A DNA stretch of 64,000 nucleotides, from positions 3,287,001 through 3,351,000 of the forward strand of contig NC_059483.1 of the NCBI RefSeq assembly GCF_018139145.2, written 5' to 3'. The notes below the pieces were generated by a model, which saw nothing but the letters and a program-made list of their open reading frames with translations, was not told where the DNA came from and made no database searches. The position numbers and the translations under genes are program-made. Positions 48,061 to 59,807 of this stretch are shown here, piece after piece (positions within the stretch are counted from its first letter, which is position 1; the number at the start of each line of letters is the position of its first letter). The stretch comes from Gymnogyps californianus (lineage: Eukaryota > Chordata > Aves > Accipitriformes > Cathartidae).

Positions 48061-48956
48061 TCCCAAAACAACAGCTTATGTTATTGCGGTGGTTTGAACA
48101 TTTTCGTGGAGTATTTTAGTTTTGACCTGTCTCTGATATCCGTTGCTGCCTTAGACACAGAGACACATACAGTGTATTACTGTGGTCCCTCCTCACACAT
48201 GGAGAGATAAAGGTATGAAAGTCCTTATGTCTGTAGGCTATAACATTATAAGTAAATTTATATTATTGTATTGAAATTAGACACATTATTATACTGTCAG
48301 TAGATAGAAATATTATTATATTACTTTTATAGAAAAATTTATGGTATGATATAGAATATATATTATGATATTCCAAAGTATACCCTCCATTTATTGAAAT
48401 AAATGGAATCGAAATTCTTATTACACGTCAACAAAGCTCTTCCAGCTGGAGTCAATCCACAGGTGCTCATTGCAGTCCTCCTGAGAAGGAGAAGATTATC
48501 CCAGTCCCAGAAAGTCTACCATGGTCACCTCTGCTCCCCATCCAAATGGGATCTCGGTGACATGGCGTTGCCGCCGTGCAGGAGGGTTTGGGAAGGGACG
48601 CAGAGAGTGATGCTCTGCCTTCGAAGAAGGCAGCAAATAAACCCACTCAGCCGAGCATGATAAAATACACGCACAAAAGGGTACATAATATATACCTAAC
48701 CACACTGCGACTTTTAAAAATTAATACTGCTTACAATTTATTTCCTAAGCATTAACCTGTAGCAACAGGCCCTGACATGATCTGCAGTAAACATGCTCAG
48801 TATCACAGAGAATTTTTGCATGCAAAATTTTCTAACGTTGCCTGGTTCTTTGGACAACAACACTAGGGATTTCTGCCAGGTTATCCTACCTTAGTTGTGA
48901 TACAGCAGACCTGCATATCTCCTTGGAACATGACTAAATATAAAATTGCACAGTGA
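48061..48956. other. AT-rich sequence, no gene seen
   Basis: An extremely AT-rich tract at about 48240-48370 has repeated 'attatta' and 'atattat' words, probably low-complexity drift. No gene is recognised. Confidence 0.4.
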
Positions 48957-49493
48957 TTGATGGACAAAGAATTATCTAAATTCTTTCATTTAACTTTCTC
49001 ACGCTGTTATCTGTTGTACAGCGATATGGTGCATGCACCTCTGCACGTAATAAGATCTCGATCTCCACCATGGCTCTGTGGTCTAACGCAACAAGCTCCA
49101 CGCAACTTCTGGCAAAGCATTTTGCTGTGGCTGAAGCAGCGAGACCTGGAAGGAGCTCTGGCTCCGGGGTCGCAGCTGCCACTTGAATTAATGAAGATTT
49201 TCCTTCTTGCAGAAGGAGTAACTCGCTGCAGAGAGCTGAGCAGGAGGGCAAGACCCACCGCCTGCAGCTCCCGCCCTGGTTTGCCCACAGTTAGCCCTTC
49301 ATGGTGGTTTCAGCCCACGGGCTTGTCTTTGCTCCAAATACATCCTTCCGTTTTCTGCTCTCTTTTCACAGCTCTGGGCACACTCAATGCAGCGCAGAGC
49401 TGGGAGCGCTTCGTGGGGTCAATGGAGATTTTGGGGGCCAGGGATCCAGGCTGTGAGCGCTGGCTGCAGAGTCCTGGCTTCACCGTCTGTTAG
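48957..49493 (+). other. Longest open frame in the window (178 codons), probably not a gene
   Basis: The frame runs from an ATG at 48957 to a stop at 49491. The second half is GC-rich and the predicted residues are Ser/Pro/Arg/Leu/Trp-rich without a signal peptide, transmembrane pattern or known motif. Minus-strand frames of 91 and 93 codons overlap it, as expected when stops are diluted by GC. There is no AATAAA close downstream and no clear acceptor at the start. I treat it as compositional, but it is the largest uninterrupted frame. Confidence 0.15.
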
Positions 49494-51869
49494 GGTGAAG
49501 TAATTTGAATAGTTGTAAAACTAGCAGCACCTTTTTCACATTAAAAAAAAAAAAAAATGTTAGGCAAGATAAGCAGTCTACGTAGTGATCTTTTCTGCCT
49601 GGGAAAACCTTATTCCTACAGAGGTATGTGGTATTTAACTATAGCTGTAGACTGATATCTTACATGATGATACAATTACAGAATCTTTATATTTATGTGA
49701 AGACTAGCAGCTGTGTTAGGAGAGAAAGACAAAAAGCCTCTTTATTACATCAAATTAACAGAGGCATTGACATATTTCAATATGGGAACCCTTTATATAC
49801 CCGTAGCTCAGCTCTTTCAGCAACAGGCTGTGCTATGGCCAAGTCCTGGGCAGGGAAGCTGAGAGGGAAAGGAGATGTTATACAATCCTGCACTCTAAAT
49901 ACTGCCTGAGAACATTTCTTGCTTGTCCATTTTTCAAAGCCGAAAGATTGTCCATTTTATGTTCTTTCAGGTATTAGCCATCTTAAAAAGAGAGAGGAGT
50001 GAGGAGCAAACAGCTCACCCGACACAGCAGGCAGTATTTTCCCTCCCAGCTGCAGAGGGCTCTGACAAACGCCCATTCATCACCCCTCGGTAATTTGGAA
50101 GATGTTAGATTAGGGTTTTCTTTGCATGTAATCACACAAATTCCTTATACAAGAGCTGGTCAGCACCGGGGTGACCAGGGTGCGGGCTCTGGGCTCGCTC
50201 ATGTCACAGTGATTTGTGGAGGACACAGAAGGGGGACTCAGGGCAGCGGTAGCAATAGGGAGCGATGGCATTTATCAGATGTTCGAGAGGGGACACAGCT
50301 CCTGAGCGACTCTTGATAAATGCACAGGAGAGTCGTTGGGCCAGACACAGAAAACTGGTTATTTTCCAAAGAGCAGTGAGGAATTCTTTAACCGGAGAAA
50401 ATGAGAGCCACTGAGTGGGATGAATCCCCTCCTGCCAGCCCACCCCACGCCAAACAAGTGATTTCCTGCAAGCCCTGCTTTGCCATCCAGCAGGCTTCAT
50501 GGCTTCTATGTTGAACCAGCCCCACAGGGTCCATCCCGGGCCCTGGAAGAGCCATCTTCTTTCCATCGTGTTTGCATGAGCCTGCTCCCTCCTGCCAACG
50601 CACCCAGAGCTTTTCCCAAGGATTTTTCCCTCTGTCTCGCCCGTTGCTCCCAGGCTGTCTTCCTTCCCCAGCTGTCCCAGCAGATGTAGCCCCCGTCCCT
50701 CCGGAGGGTCCCCTGCCACAAAGTGGCATCCAGAAGAGCACCAGCAAGCAGCTCTCCCCTGCCTCCGCCCAGACGTATCTTTTTATGTAAAACATAGAAT
50801 CTGCAATACATATATAGTAAACTGTGAACAACGCAAACAGCTCAGCCATCCGTCACAGCACCATATGGCTGGATGTAAAAAATAGGTCCTAAAGATTGTA
50901 TTATAATGAACAGAAATTAGTATCTTCGCTATTATGAATAATTAAAATTTTGTATATGTACAGCTACATATATATGTGTGTGTCCTCTTCATTTTTTTGT
51001 TTATGTATGTATATACAAATTCAGATCTGAATCAAGCAATTGATTTAATACATGTTTACAAAGAGGAAGGATGCAGAGCACCCACAGGAATACGCTTCAG
51101 AGGGTCACAAATCAATCAGAAAAAAGCCTGCTTTTTGATTAGTTTAAATGAGCCCATATTTAAAAGAAAAAGCACTACGTGAAATCACAAATGTCAGAGT
51201 CTGCCTGAATCCACCTGGCAAAAATAGAATTTCTTAGAAAGAGAGAAGAGGGCTGCCGTTCAACGCGCCGTGCCCTGCGTTGGCAGCCGCACAGAGGAGC
51301 ACCTCAGACACTTTGCTCCCTCCGGCTGTTGCTGAAGCTGGGGAAACACACCTCCCAAAATGGGCACTACCACAGCACCGGCTTGCTTCTCCCCAGGCAG
51401 GCTCTTCACAGTGAACTGAATTGATTTCTTTTCTTTAAACTACCTCTTTCTTAAGATTTCAGGAGTTGAAGTGTTCTATAATAGTGCCAATGGTGAACCC
51501 ACTCGTCCTGCGCTTATCCATACCTGCTCTGCCATGTTCCCAAACGGTTTCCAGATCTACTTTGCTTTGACTTTGCAACACCATGAGAACTTTTCTGGAG
51601 GATATCCATCAAATGCTAAGCAGGAAAGAAACCAAGTCCCCAGGGGAGAATTTTGCCAATTTTTTCAATCTTAAATGACATTTCTAACGATACACCTGAT
51701 ATTGCTGTGGTGTAAATATGGAAGAACACACTTGTTAAGGCACGACTGGCAGACTTCACCAAAGTCAACCAATTCCCTGCTCGGTCACAGAAATATCTGG
51801 GAGAAAGATGCAGGATGAACACCAGGAAAAAAAAAAAAAGACATTTTAACAGGAAAGTCCATTAAGCAA
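49494..51869. other. Mixed sequence, no gene seen
   Basis: It has an A15 run at 49543-49557. The pyrimidine-rich, GC-richer segment at 50380-50790 has minus-strand frames of 171, 153 and 101 codons in three phases, so several frames are open at once and coding is unlikely. A short TA/TG tract lies at 50967-50982. No repeat family is recognised. Confidence 0.4.
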
Positions 51870-52020
51870 TAAAATTATTTCCATTCTAAAGCTGTGGGAT
51901 CTCTATCATTGGAAATTTCTAAGGACAGGTATGACGTGGTTAATCCTGTCTCTGGGTCGAACGAAATAAATGGCTTCTTGAGGCCCCTCTACCTGCATTT
52001 GCTGCAGTTCTGGAGATCTT
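51870..52020 (+). repeat. CR1 LINE 3'-end fragment, sense strand
   Basis: The only clear CR1 piece on the + strand. It reads 'gctgtgggatctctatcatt', 'ggaaatttctaaggacaggt', then 'ggcttcttgaggcccctcta', then 'cctgcatttgctgcagttct'. The avian/amniote CR1 3' end has 'gtgggatctccatcattgga', 'ttttcaag', then 'gaggtccctt' and '..tctatgattct'. The intervening section is heavily changed. Confidence 0.72.
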
Positions 52021-54684
52021 GATTAAGTATCTCAACCATAAGGCTGTGACTCTTTGGAGAACTATTTTTCCCTCTTATTTCAGAGCACCACTTCATCCCC
52101 AATAGGAATGATAAGGTTGTTGACATCTCAAGACATAAAGAATTGCTGTGGGATAAGAAACAGCCTTTTTCTTATCCATCTGTATCTAGATTGCTGAGTT
52201 TTCATCTCTAAAAAGTCAGTTTTGACCAAAATGGCTTAAGTGATAAAAATAGCTAATATGTTCTTTTCTTTATGTCTCCATTTTTCTATATTTCTGGAAA
52301 AAATAGGAAAGCTCTTAGAGGAATTGCCTGGGTAAGATCAGGAAAAGTTCTGGCCACACAGAGCTTCTACTGCACTCGTGAATGTTACTTTGCTAATTAG
52401 GAGAGAAGAAGCTTGAATCCTGTACCGAGTTCAAAGAGTAGACCTGCATTTTTTGGGAAAAAAAAAAAAACAAACCCCAAACCAAACCAGGAAAGCATGA
52501 GCTCATCGCAGCTCAGCATGGCTTTTTTTTTTTTTCCATCTGTGAGGAGGTAACAGTTTTCCTCGTGGCACATTTTCCATGATATCTATAGCATGTAAAC
52601 CTCTTTCAAGGAGCTGCCAGCAATGGGCTAATACAGTGTAACAGAGTTTTTGTCCTTTATTCTGCAGCAGGTTTACAAGTGAGTAAAAATGATTTATGAA
52701 TGATACTGAAAACTAGATGTCCTTCTGCCTTTTACACGATGTGAAAACAGAGGGACAATCCAGGACCACAGAAAGGGTTGGATGCACAATTAATGCATTT
52801 TCAGGCCAATTTGCCCGTGGAAGATACAGACACAGGGAAGCAATGAATCCAGGAGCATACTAGGAATCAAAAGTCCTGAAATATGGTGTGAACAAAATAA
52901 GCAGAACTATTAATTGAAAATATTTTTATAGCAACATCTTTTAAGACAGGTATCAAGAAATCACCCTTTTTTCCTGCTGAAAAGTAAGAAATGAGCACTC
53001 AGGTTTAGCCCATAGCATCAGTATTTAGTGCAGGATTTTTTCAGCTTTACCTCTGAACTAAACAGATCCCTAGCACTGAAATATCTGTGCTCCCTTTCCG
53101 AGCTAAACATGCCGTGTAGCTTTTTATTTTAGTCTTTATCACAGGGATGCATTTCTTCCCATCAAACTCGTGCTGAAACCTCAGCGGGAGTCCATATTGG
53201 CATCAATGCTGTATAGACTAATAGTATATTTCATAACTACTCATAAGAAGAAATGTATTTTCCCTGGAAAAAGTAGAATATTTGGAAATATCTGGGAAAC
53301 TTCTAAAACTCGGCTACCGTGACAACAGAATTGGTTACAGACAAGTAAACTGTGCATTTAAAATTTACACGAGTGAAGTGTGCATCTGTAAATGGCCTTT
53401 TCCTACAGCACATGGAGGCAGGAACTCACTTCTAAGCCTCAATTTCGCAACACGAAGGCAACCCAAAAGATCAGGAGCCTGGAGGGTAATTAGCGCATCA
53501 GTGTGATGGGGTTTGTTTGCACTCTTATAATTGTTTTATGAAGCCTGTATGGTAATTTGGAAAGCAGTTTTTAAATGGATGGTTTTAAGAAAATTGCTAA
53601 GATATTACAGGCTGGGAAAGACTAATCTGTTTCAATTACTGTAACCCAACATTGTGGAACTTCTGCTACAGGCAAGGGCCCTGTTTCTTCATTGACCTCC
53701 GCTTCATCTAGTCAGGACCTGGCATAAAGCAGTCTGATGTGACGGTGGTTTATGCTCTGATGTTAATGGCTGGTAAATCAGACCAGACCTGAGTTTGCTT
53801 TATTAGTGCTACTTTTGCCCCTGTTACCGATGTTGCGTGTTCAGACCCCCTTTTGCCAGGGGAAGCTTCAGGAGGGCTCTCCGAGTCAATAAATGTGCAT
53901 TGGGCTCTTACTGTTTCGCAGCATTCCTGTGGCTAGCAAGTACTCACACTGAAAAATGCAAAAGCCACAGCAACTAAATCCTCATTATTCAAGTGCTCCC
54001 GTGCATGGGGTGTCACTGGCTTTCTCTGGAAGTTGTCTGCCATCCTCGTTCTCACACTCTGTTGATGCTTCTTCAGCAGTTCACTACCACTGGCACCTTC
54101 CCGTGCTGTCTGCAGGTTTCCTTTGCTTTAATTTCCTCCTCCAAAATCTCCTTTGGCTAGAAACTTGCTCTTTCTAATCTGCTTCTTCTCAAATTGAAGC
54201 CTAAAGTTCTTTATTTTAGAAGAAAATACGACCATTGTAAGAAAACTCAGCGACAACAGCTGGCTGATCAAATATACATAAGGAAGAATCTGCTGCCTGG
54301 TCTTTTATAGCTCTCTTTTTCCTGTAGTCATCATCCAACTCTCTTTTTCCCTGGTACAACATTATAGCATATTACATGACTTGTCTGTCAAAGGCCTCGC
54401 CTGAAACACGCTCTCAGCATTAAACTGCTCCTGACTTCCAGATTGCCATTGCTCAGGATTAGGCATTAGCTTAGATGTTTGTTAATCAATAGGTTTCAGA
54501 TCTACGACACGAAATAAAACCATTAACAAGAGAAGTAATAACAAGATTGAGCTAAAACTGAGTTTTGCTGCAAGCCGAGGAGCAGCTCTCGGCTGTCTTG
54601 TCCTCAGAGAGAAGCAGGGACTGCACTTTTAGAGACTCTGCTCTGCTGTTTTTCACAAATTCAATTCTGATTTTTTCTTCTAAG
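52021..54684. other. AT-rich sequence, no gene seen
   Basis: An A-run passing into 'aaaccccaaaccaaacc' lies at about 52458-52487, with T-runs nearby. No gene or repeat family is recognised. It ends in a strong pyrimidine tract before the exon-like module at 54685. Confidence 0.4.
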
Positions 54685-54773
54685 AAAAAGCTCTACCGGG
54701 CAGGTGGGAGACAAAGCAAGATTCGACTTACTGCTAGGCCCTTCATCCCACCTCTGTGGATGTTATTTGTGAT
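54685..54773 (+). other. Candidate internal exon, 89 bp (best splice signals)
   Basis: The acceptor 'gattttttcttctaag' ends at 54684 and the donor 'gtgatgtaagta' has GT at 54774-54775. Both are near consensus. Frame 1 is open for 29 codons and two bases. It reads basic residues first ('KKLYRAGGRQSKIRLTARPF') and then a hydrophobic 'IPPLWMLFV'. The same frame is open upstream from 54565. I recognise no family. It could be an exon of a lncRNA, a rare alternative exon, or chance. Confidence 0.32.
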
Positions 54774-57699
54774 GTAAGTAAATGGTTTAGGACAAAAGTG
54801 GGTGCTCCACATCTTTATCTAAAAGACAATCAAGACAATGATGAAATACTGGAAACATTCCGTAAGTCCACATACAAGGCTGTAGTATTGCATAAAAGTG
54901 ACTGAACTGTACTATGACATAATAAAAATAATCTTGCAGAATATTTCTGTGCTAACAAAGATAGAAGAGAGACTCAAAGACATCACTCATTTCAGGTTGA
55001 CTGAGTTTTGCACCACTTGAATCAATTTACATTATCCCAAATTTAATGTACTGCATTGCATTAGTTTGGAAAACTGAATGCGTCAGTATGATCAGCAATA
55101 TAGTAACTGACTCTTTATATGGTAACCAAGTTACCTGAAAACCAGAATTATTTCATATTTCCAAGTAAAAATAATCTGCACATTTATGGCTCTTAATGAC
55201 TAGATGAAGTGGAAAAACTGAATGCATATCCATCAGGGATTGTATGCATACTTAATTAAGTATGAAATAATAAATGCCTGATTTCTACAGGATAGGGTAA
55301 ACATCCAATTAAAATAAGATGCAGTCTACACTTTTGCTTCTCATTAGTCAAAGCATAAAGCATTTTAACATTTCCTAAATAATTTACTTGTATTAAAATA
55401 AAGTGAAATGCTTAAAACATTAATAGGGTACTTTACGATGCTGTAGTCAATAAGTTGCTATATGAAGGCAATGTAAATAATTTATGGCCCTATTCAGCAG
55501 GAACAGTCTGCAGTTCTCAGCAGAGCAGGGTCCCACCAAGGCGAGGGAACAGGCACCTGGCCAAGTTACGCTAAAATCGCAATTAAGCCCTATAGACAGT
55601 GGCAAAACCCACTGGCGACAGAAAGCTCGGTGACCTGAGCCTGCGGGTGTCGAAAGCACCTGGTGGAGCTCCCACTGTAGGAGATGGTGCCCAGGACCAG
55701 CTTCTTGTTGGGTGTGGGTTACACCATGCCATGCCCTCAGCTGTTGGTCAGCTCAGGGTAACATAAAAAATAGGACTGGCGCTTTTTGAACGTGGCGGAA
55801 GAAACGGTCTTTTAACCTAAAGATAGTCTAAAATGACAGAGTGGCACGGACTGGAGGCGTGGGCTGCTGAGCCATCTTCATAACACCAACCGACGGCTCT
55901 CCATAGCACGTCTGTCGGTAGCCTGGGCTTTACAAGCAATCACTGCCACCACCAGCAGCAACACCGTCCCTGTGCCATGCAGTCCAATTAACCACGTAAA
56001 TATTTTGTTTCGAAATCCATGGATTTATGATGCATTTGGTCAACTTCTGTAAGCACGCGTGGCGTTGACATAGCCCATGTGTGCTGGACCGTAACCCTTC
56101 CTTGGACTGAGGGCAAGGGCAGAATTCTCAATTTTCACAAGCCAGATGGGCACAAGTGGTTTGAGAGCTGTGAATTTGAATAATCTGGGTTACTGATATG
56201 CAAAACACAGCAGGCATTTCAGCTTCAATTTTCTGCTAAGAGTCAAGGTATGGATGTTAAAGCTGGGCTTTCTGATGAGAAAACACATGTACTGACTACC
56301 CAAGCAGATTGCTGGATCCAGTGAATTAGGACTGCGGTACATTACCAGTAAGTACATAATAGGTTTGTGCAGCGAAACTGAATTAACATATTTTTCCCAT
56401 GGATCATTTTGCAATGTAGAGGAAATTTCCCTGAAATGTTTCATTATATAGCTATGGCTATAATAAATAAGAATTAATTTCATAATAAGAAATTATTAAA
56501 TACTGTCTTTTATCAAGTGATGTAGGTAATATCCTACTAAAACTTAGATTTACAGCTCAGATAATATATAGAAACATGGCATTTGGCTGGGACAGCTTTT
56601 AAGATTTTTCAAATGCTAGAATCACTTTTCATTAAAACTGTGACAGAAACTGAGAAACTGGCACAGTGCCTTTTCTTATACGTACATTAAATCATGCATT
56701 TCGTGGCAGGATTTTTACATTTTTTCTGTTTATAGAAGTCATGTACAATATCTTCCTTGAGTCACTCCAAGATCCATCTGTATAAAGAAAGATATATTTG
56801 CCTTGTAAAGAGGAGAGTGTTAAAAATGTACTGCCCCCCAAATCCTTTGTTGCGGCGTGCTCCTGCAGGTGCGACTCCCCAGTGCTGGCTGCTTTGCGTA
56901 ATCGGTAAATGAAATTATTGAAAGGCGATTGTGGACGAGGCTGTGCCAACCTTAGTGGTGCTGGTGAGAGGCAAGAAAATGTCTTTCTGGATATATGGGT
57001 GCATAAAGCCCTTGGCACTGAGGAGAAGCCCTTTTTCTTGTAGGTCCCCTGTGCTATTAAACATTCAACGCTGTACAAAACGGCAGTGACTCTTTTCTCT
57101 TGGGACTTGCTGTGCTGCAGCACCTTTTCTTCACTAGTTATATTTTTATAAGAAGCTGTTCTTACAAAATGCATTTTAAGGACCTTTTGTGGTATCCTTT
57201 TGTAAGCTGGGTATCATAAGCCCGGGAAAGAAATTAAAACCAGCTTTGGTCCTGAAAAGACCTTTGCCTCAGGGAACGACTCATTATTTGAAAACAGAAA
57301 AGATGATTAGCACAAAACAAAGCAATTCAAGCTGACAAATTCTGCCTACGGTCTCCAGGGCCTCGGTAAGGTGAGGGAAGAGGAACGCGAACCTTTCCTA
57401 GGGCTGCTGGTGCGAGGCTTGCTCTCCGTGGGCCACGCTGCAGACTGGGTCACCTTTGGTTTGCGAGCATCACTGAAACCTCCTGGAAGTGAACACGCTT
57501 CTTTTCTTGTGATCCTCGTGGAAAAGAAATGCAGACAGCATCTTCTTCAACTTCTCAAACTATTCTGTAGCTATGTAAAAGGAAAGGACCTGTGCTCACT
57601 GTCTGTAACTCGCTTCATTCTACAGGAGTCTCATTTCTATGACAAGGTTGGTGGAAGCCTAAATTAAATTTGGGACCTAATTTTAAACAGAATCTCAAC
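54774..57699. other. AT-rich sequence, no gene seen
   Basis: The GC-richer segment at 55480-55980 retains some CpGs and has frames on both strands. The 160-codon minus-strand frame at 56692-57174 has no recognised domain. No repeat family is recognised. Confidence 0.4.
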
Positions 57700-57930
57700 C
57701 CCCTGAGTAAACAATAGATGGAGCCTGCCTATTAAATCATCATGTTTTAATTAAATTCTTTGCAGCTTGTGAGTTCTTTGAACTGAGCTAGGTGATAAAT
57801 GCATTGTAATTTTAATAGGGTTATATTTTGTGCTAAATTCACATAGAGCAGTGACACAAGATATATACTGTGTTACCACAAAATACTGCATGGTATTTTG
57901 CTGATAACTGCACACTTGGTATATGACAGG
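57700..57930. promoter_or_regulatory. Possible enhancer-like AT-rich block
   Basis: Repeat-free, with 'gagtaaacaatagatgg' (forkhead/SOX-like), 'catgttttaattaaattc', 'gtaattttaataggg' and 'gtgttaccacaaa' (RUNX-like). Composition is the only support. Confidence 0.2.
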
Positions 57931-58059
57931 GTAGCTTCACGGAAAAAACAAAGGCAATGTTAAGTGGGTTATTTTCAATTACAGACTTAAAGATTCAGAA
58001 GCACATGAGTATTTGTGGCACTTGCAAAAAAAAAAAAAAGCATATATTCTTCATATTAA

Positions 58060-58130
58060 TGATTCAGGCTCCACTGAAACCAGAGGGAAATCCACCTATT
58101 GCTTTGAAAGGCTCTTGGATCAGGCCCTTA
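58060..58130. repeat. Fossil amniote palindromic element (MITE-like)
   Basis: 'gattcaggctccactgaaac' and 'cagagggaaatccacctatt' are followed by 'gctttgaaaggctcttggat' and 'caggccct'. From memory the amniote element has 'ggctccattgaagtcaatgg' and ends 'aatggg.tttggatcaggccc'. The right end 'ttggatcaggccct' is almost intact. Confidence 0.6.
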
Positions 58131-58567
58131 GTGTGTTGTTGAAATAATAAAGTAAAATAAATAAGAAAATCACAAAAATGAGAGAGGCAAGTACAGCTTC
58201 TCTCAGTAGTACATGAAATGGTATTAGGTCTGAATGAAAGAGGCCCAAAGAAAAATACCGACAATTCTTTTTTACTTAAACAACACAGCAAGGCTTAGGA
58301 AGTCGATTAAAAGAAGAAAAAGTTGTAACTTTAAAATGACCTCCAGCACCACCACTGAATATCTCTGCTTCTTTATCACAGCCTTTGTGAAGCTATCTTC
58401 CCACAATGCTACCGGCATCATAAAGTTTCCCAGTAGGAAATATGACGCACTCTTAAAACATATGTCAGAGATTTCCAGAATTGCAAACATGGTATTTTAG
58501 ATGGTGAGATTCCTTTCCTCGTAAAAGCATCTTTAAATTGTCTGACAGAGAAAATTCATATCAGGAA
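58131..58567. other. Unannotated stretch between two palindromic elements
   Basis: Opposed frames of 88 (+) and 72 (-) codons cover 58234-58500. Neither resembles a known protein or a transposase. Confidence 0.35.
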
Positions 58568-58636
58568 TAAAATCCTGGCCCCAACGGAGTCAATGAGAGT
58601 TTTATGCCTGATGCAAGTGGAACCAAGATTTCATCT
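58568..58636. repeat. Fossil amniote palindromic element (MITE-like)
   Basis: 'taaaatcctggccccaacgg' is followed by 'agtcaatgagagttttatgc', and the right side reads 'gcaagtggaaccaagatttc'. Compare 'aaatcctggccccattgaag' / 'tcaatgggagttttgcc' / 'tggaaccaggatttca' in the old amniote element. The 'agtcaatgagagtttt' core is the best-preserved core in the window. Confidence 0.68.
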
Positions 58637-59664
58637 CCGCTTTTTACAGTTATTCCTGTATGTAAGTACATGCTGATCGTGCCAGCAGCTGCCTCGTCAC
58701 CGAGGGAGGAGGAATCAAAGGGGCCATACTCTGCCTCCGAGCTGGAGCCCACCGCGCTTCCCCTCTGCTCACGCCAAGGCCGCGCTTGGCTCCCTGGCTT
58801 GCTGATGGGCGCAGCTTTAGAAACCTAAAAATAAGTAAATAAGGCACGAACCCCGTACACCGACACGTGTGACTGATGCTTAGAAACCATAATATATAAT
58901 GCCATAGTTGATAGGTTTCTGCTTGTAGAGACCTGATTATTCCACCTGGATAGTGGCTTAAACAAAAGAACAACCAGACAAAAGAAATATATGTGCAAAG
59001 TCCAAGAAGCAGGCTATTATTTTCAATAGAGGTGTTGTGTTTTTTTTTTTTCCCTGGCATTAGCTGCAGTAAAATGAATCATGCAGAGCAACATTTTTCA
59101 CAAACCCCAAACATCCTACATTCACATAAAACTGATGTACACCAGGAATGTTCACTGGGCTGTAGAATAGGAACAAAGAGGGCTGCAGACATACAATTTG
59201 TCATCCTGATTTTATATAATAACAGGATATAAGCATATAAATGGATAGGTTTGGCAGGTGAAAAGGAAAATTATAGGGAGAGAGGAATACTGTAGCTAAC
59301 TCAACAGCAGCCATATTGCCAATAGATCCTTTTGCCATTTGACAGCTGTCTTACGAAAGGGCTGAAAAATCATGTTTGCTCAGATCAGCCTGATCTCTCT
59401 TTCGGTTATTTAGGACTCTGCATATTCCATGAAAAAACAACATTTTCAGCTTCTAACTACAATTGAATTACCATGAAATGCACATATTTGAGTATGGGTT
59501 TTCTGAACCTTCAGCCATAGGTCTGAGCGATAAGGTGCTCAGGTAAGCCCATTATCTTGCACATATGAGTTTGCAACGCCGTGTAAGAAAAGTATCTTTT
59601 TCTACACAGAAACAGGAATAAGCACAGTTTACTTTTTCCAGCCTGATATCAGTATTTCTTTTAG
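58637..59664. other. Mixed sequence, no gene seen
   Basis: CpG-containing segment at 58690-58800 ('gcctcgtcaccgagggagg', 'caccgcgcttcc', 'aaggccgcgcttgg'). A 136-codon minus-strand frame covers 58650-59060 but shows no known motif. A T13 run lies at 59039-59051. Confidence 0.4.
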
Positions 59665-59807
59665 AGATCAGTGAGTTGTCAGCATGCAAAGGAAGCCAGT
59701 GAGCTTGAGAAAAATCTCTTCTTTCTGGACAAATACGCAGGGAAGCCCATGAGGGCTGCTCTCTCCACCGCGTATAACGGAGCCCAGGTCCATGCCTTTG
59801 TGGACAG
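59665..59807 (+). other. Candidate internal exon, 143 bp
   Basis: The acceptor 'atcagtatttcttttag' ends at 59664 and the donor is 'gtggacaggtgctg' (GT at 59808-59809). One frame is open exactly from the acceptor, since the TAG of the acceptor closes it upstream, and runs through the donor for 47 codons plus two bases. Residues include 'ELEKNLFFLDKYAGKPMRAA'. CpGs are kept in 'ccaccgcgtataacgg'. An in-frame ATG lies at 59749. No family is recognised. Its two leftover bases fit the open frame of the module at 61807. Confidence 0.3.

Noticed and set aside
48957..49493. 178-codon + strand frame as a protein-coding gene
   Set aside because: The residues match no family, the region is GC-richer so stops are diluted, overlapping minus-strand frames of similar length are present, and no poly(A) signal follows closely.
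50204..50849. Minus-strand frames of 171, 153 and 101 codons
   Set aside because: Three phases are open at the same time over a pyrimidine-rich segment, which points to composition. No domain or motif is visible.
56692..57174. 160-codon minus-strand frame
   Set aside because: No recognisable domain, mixed low-information residues and no splice or poly(A) context.
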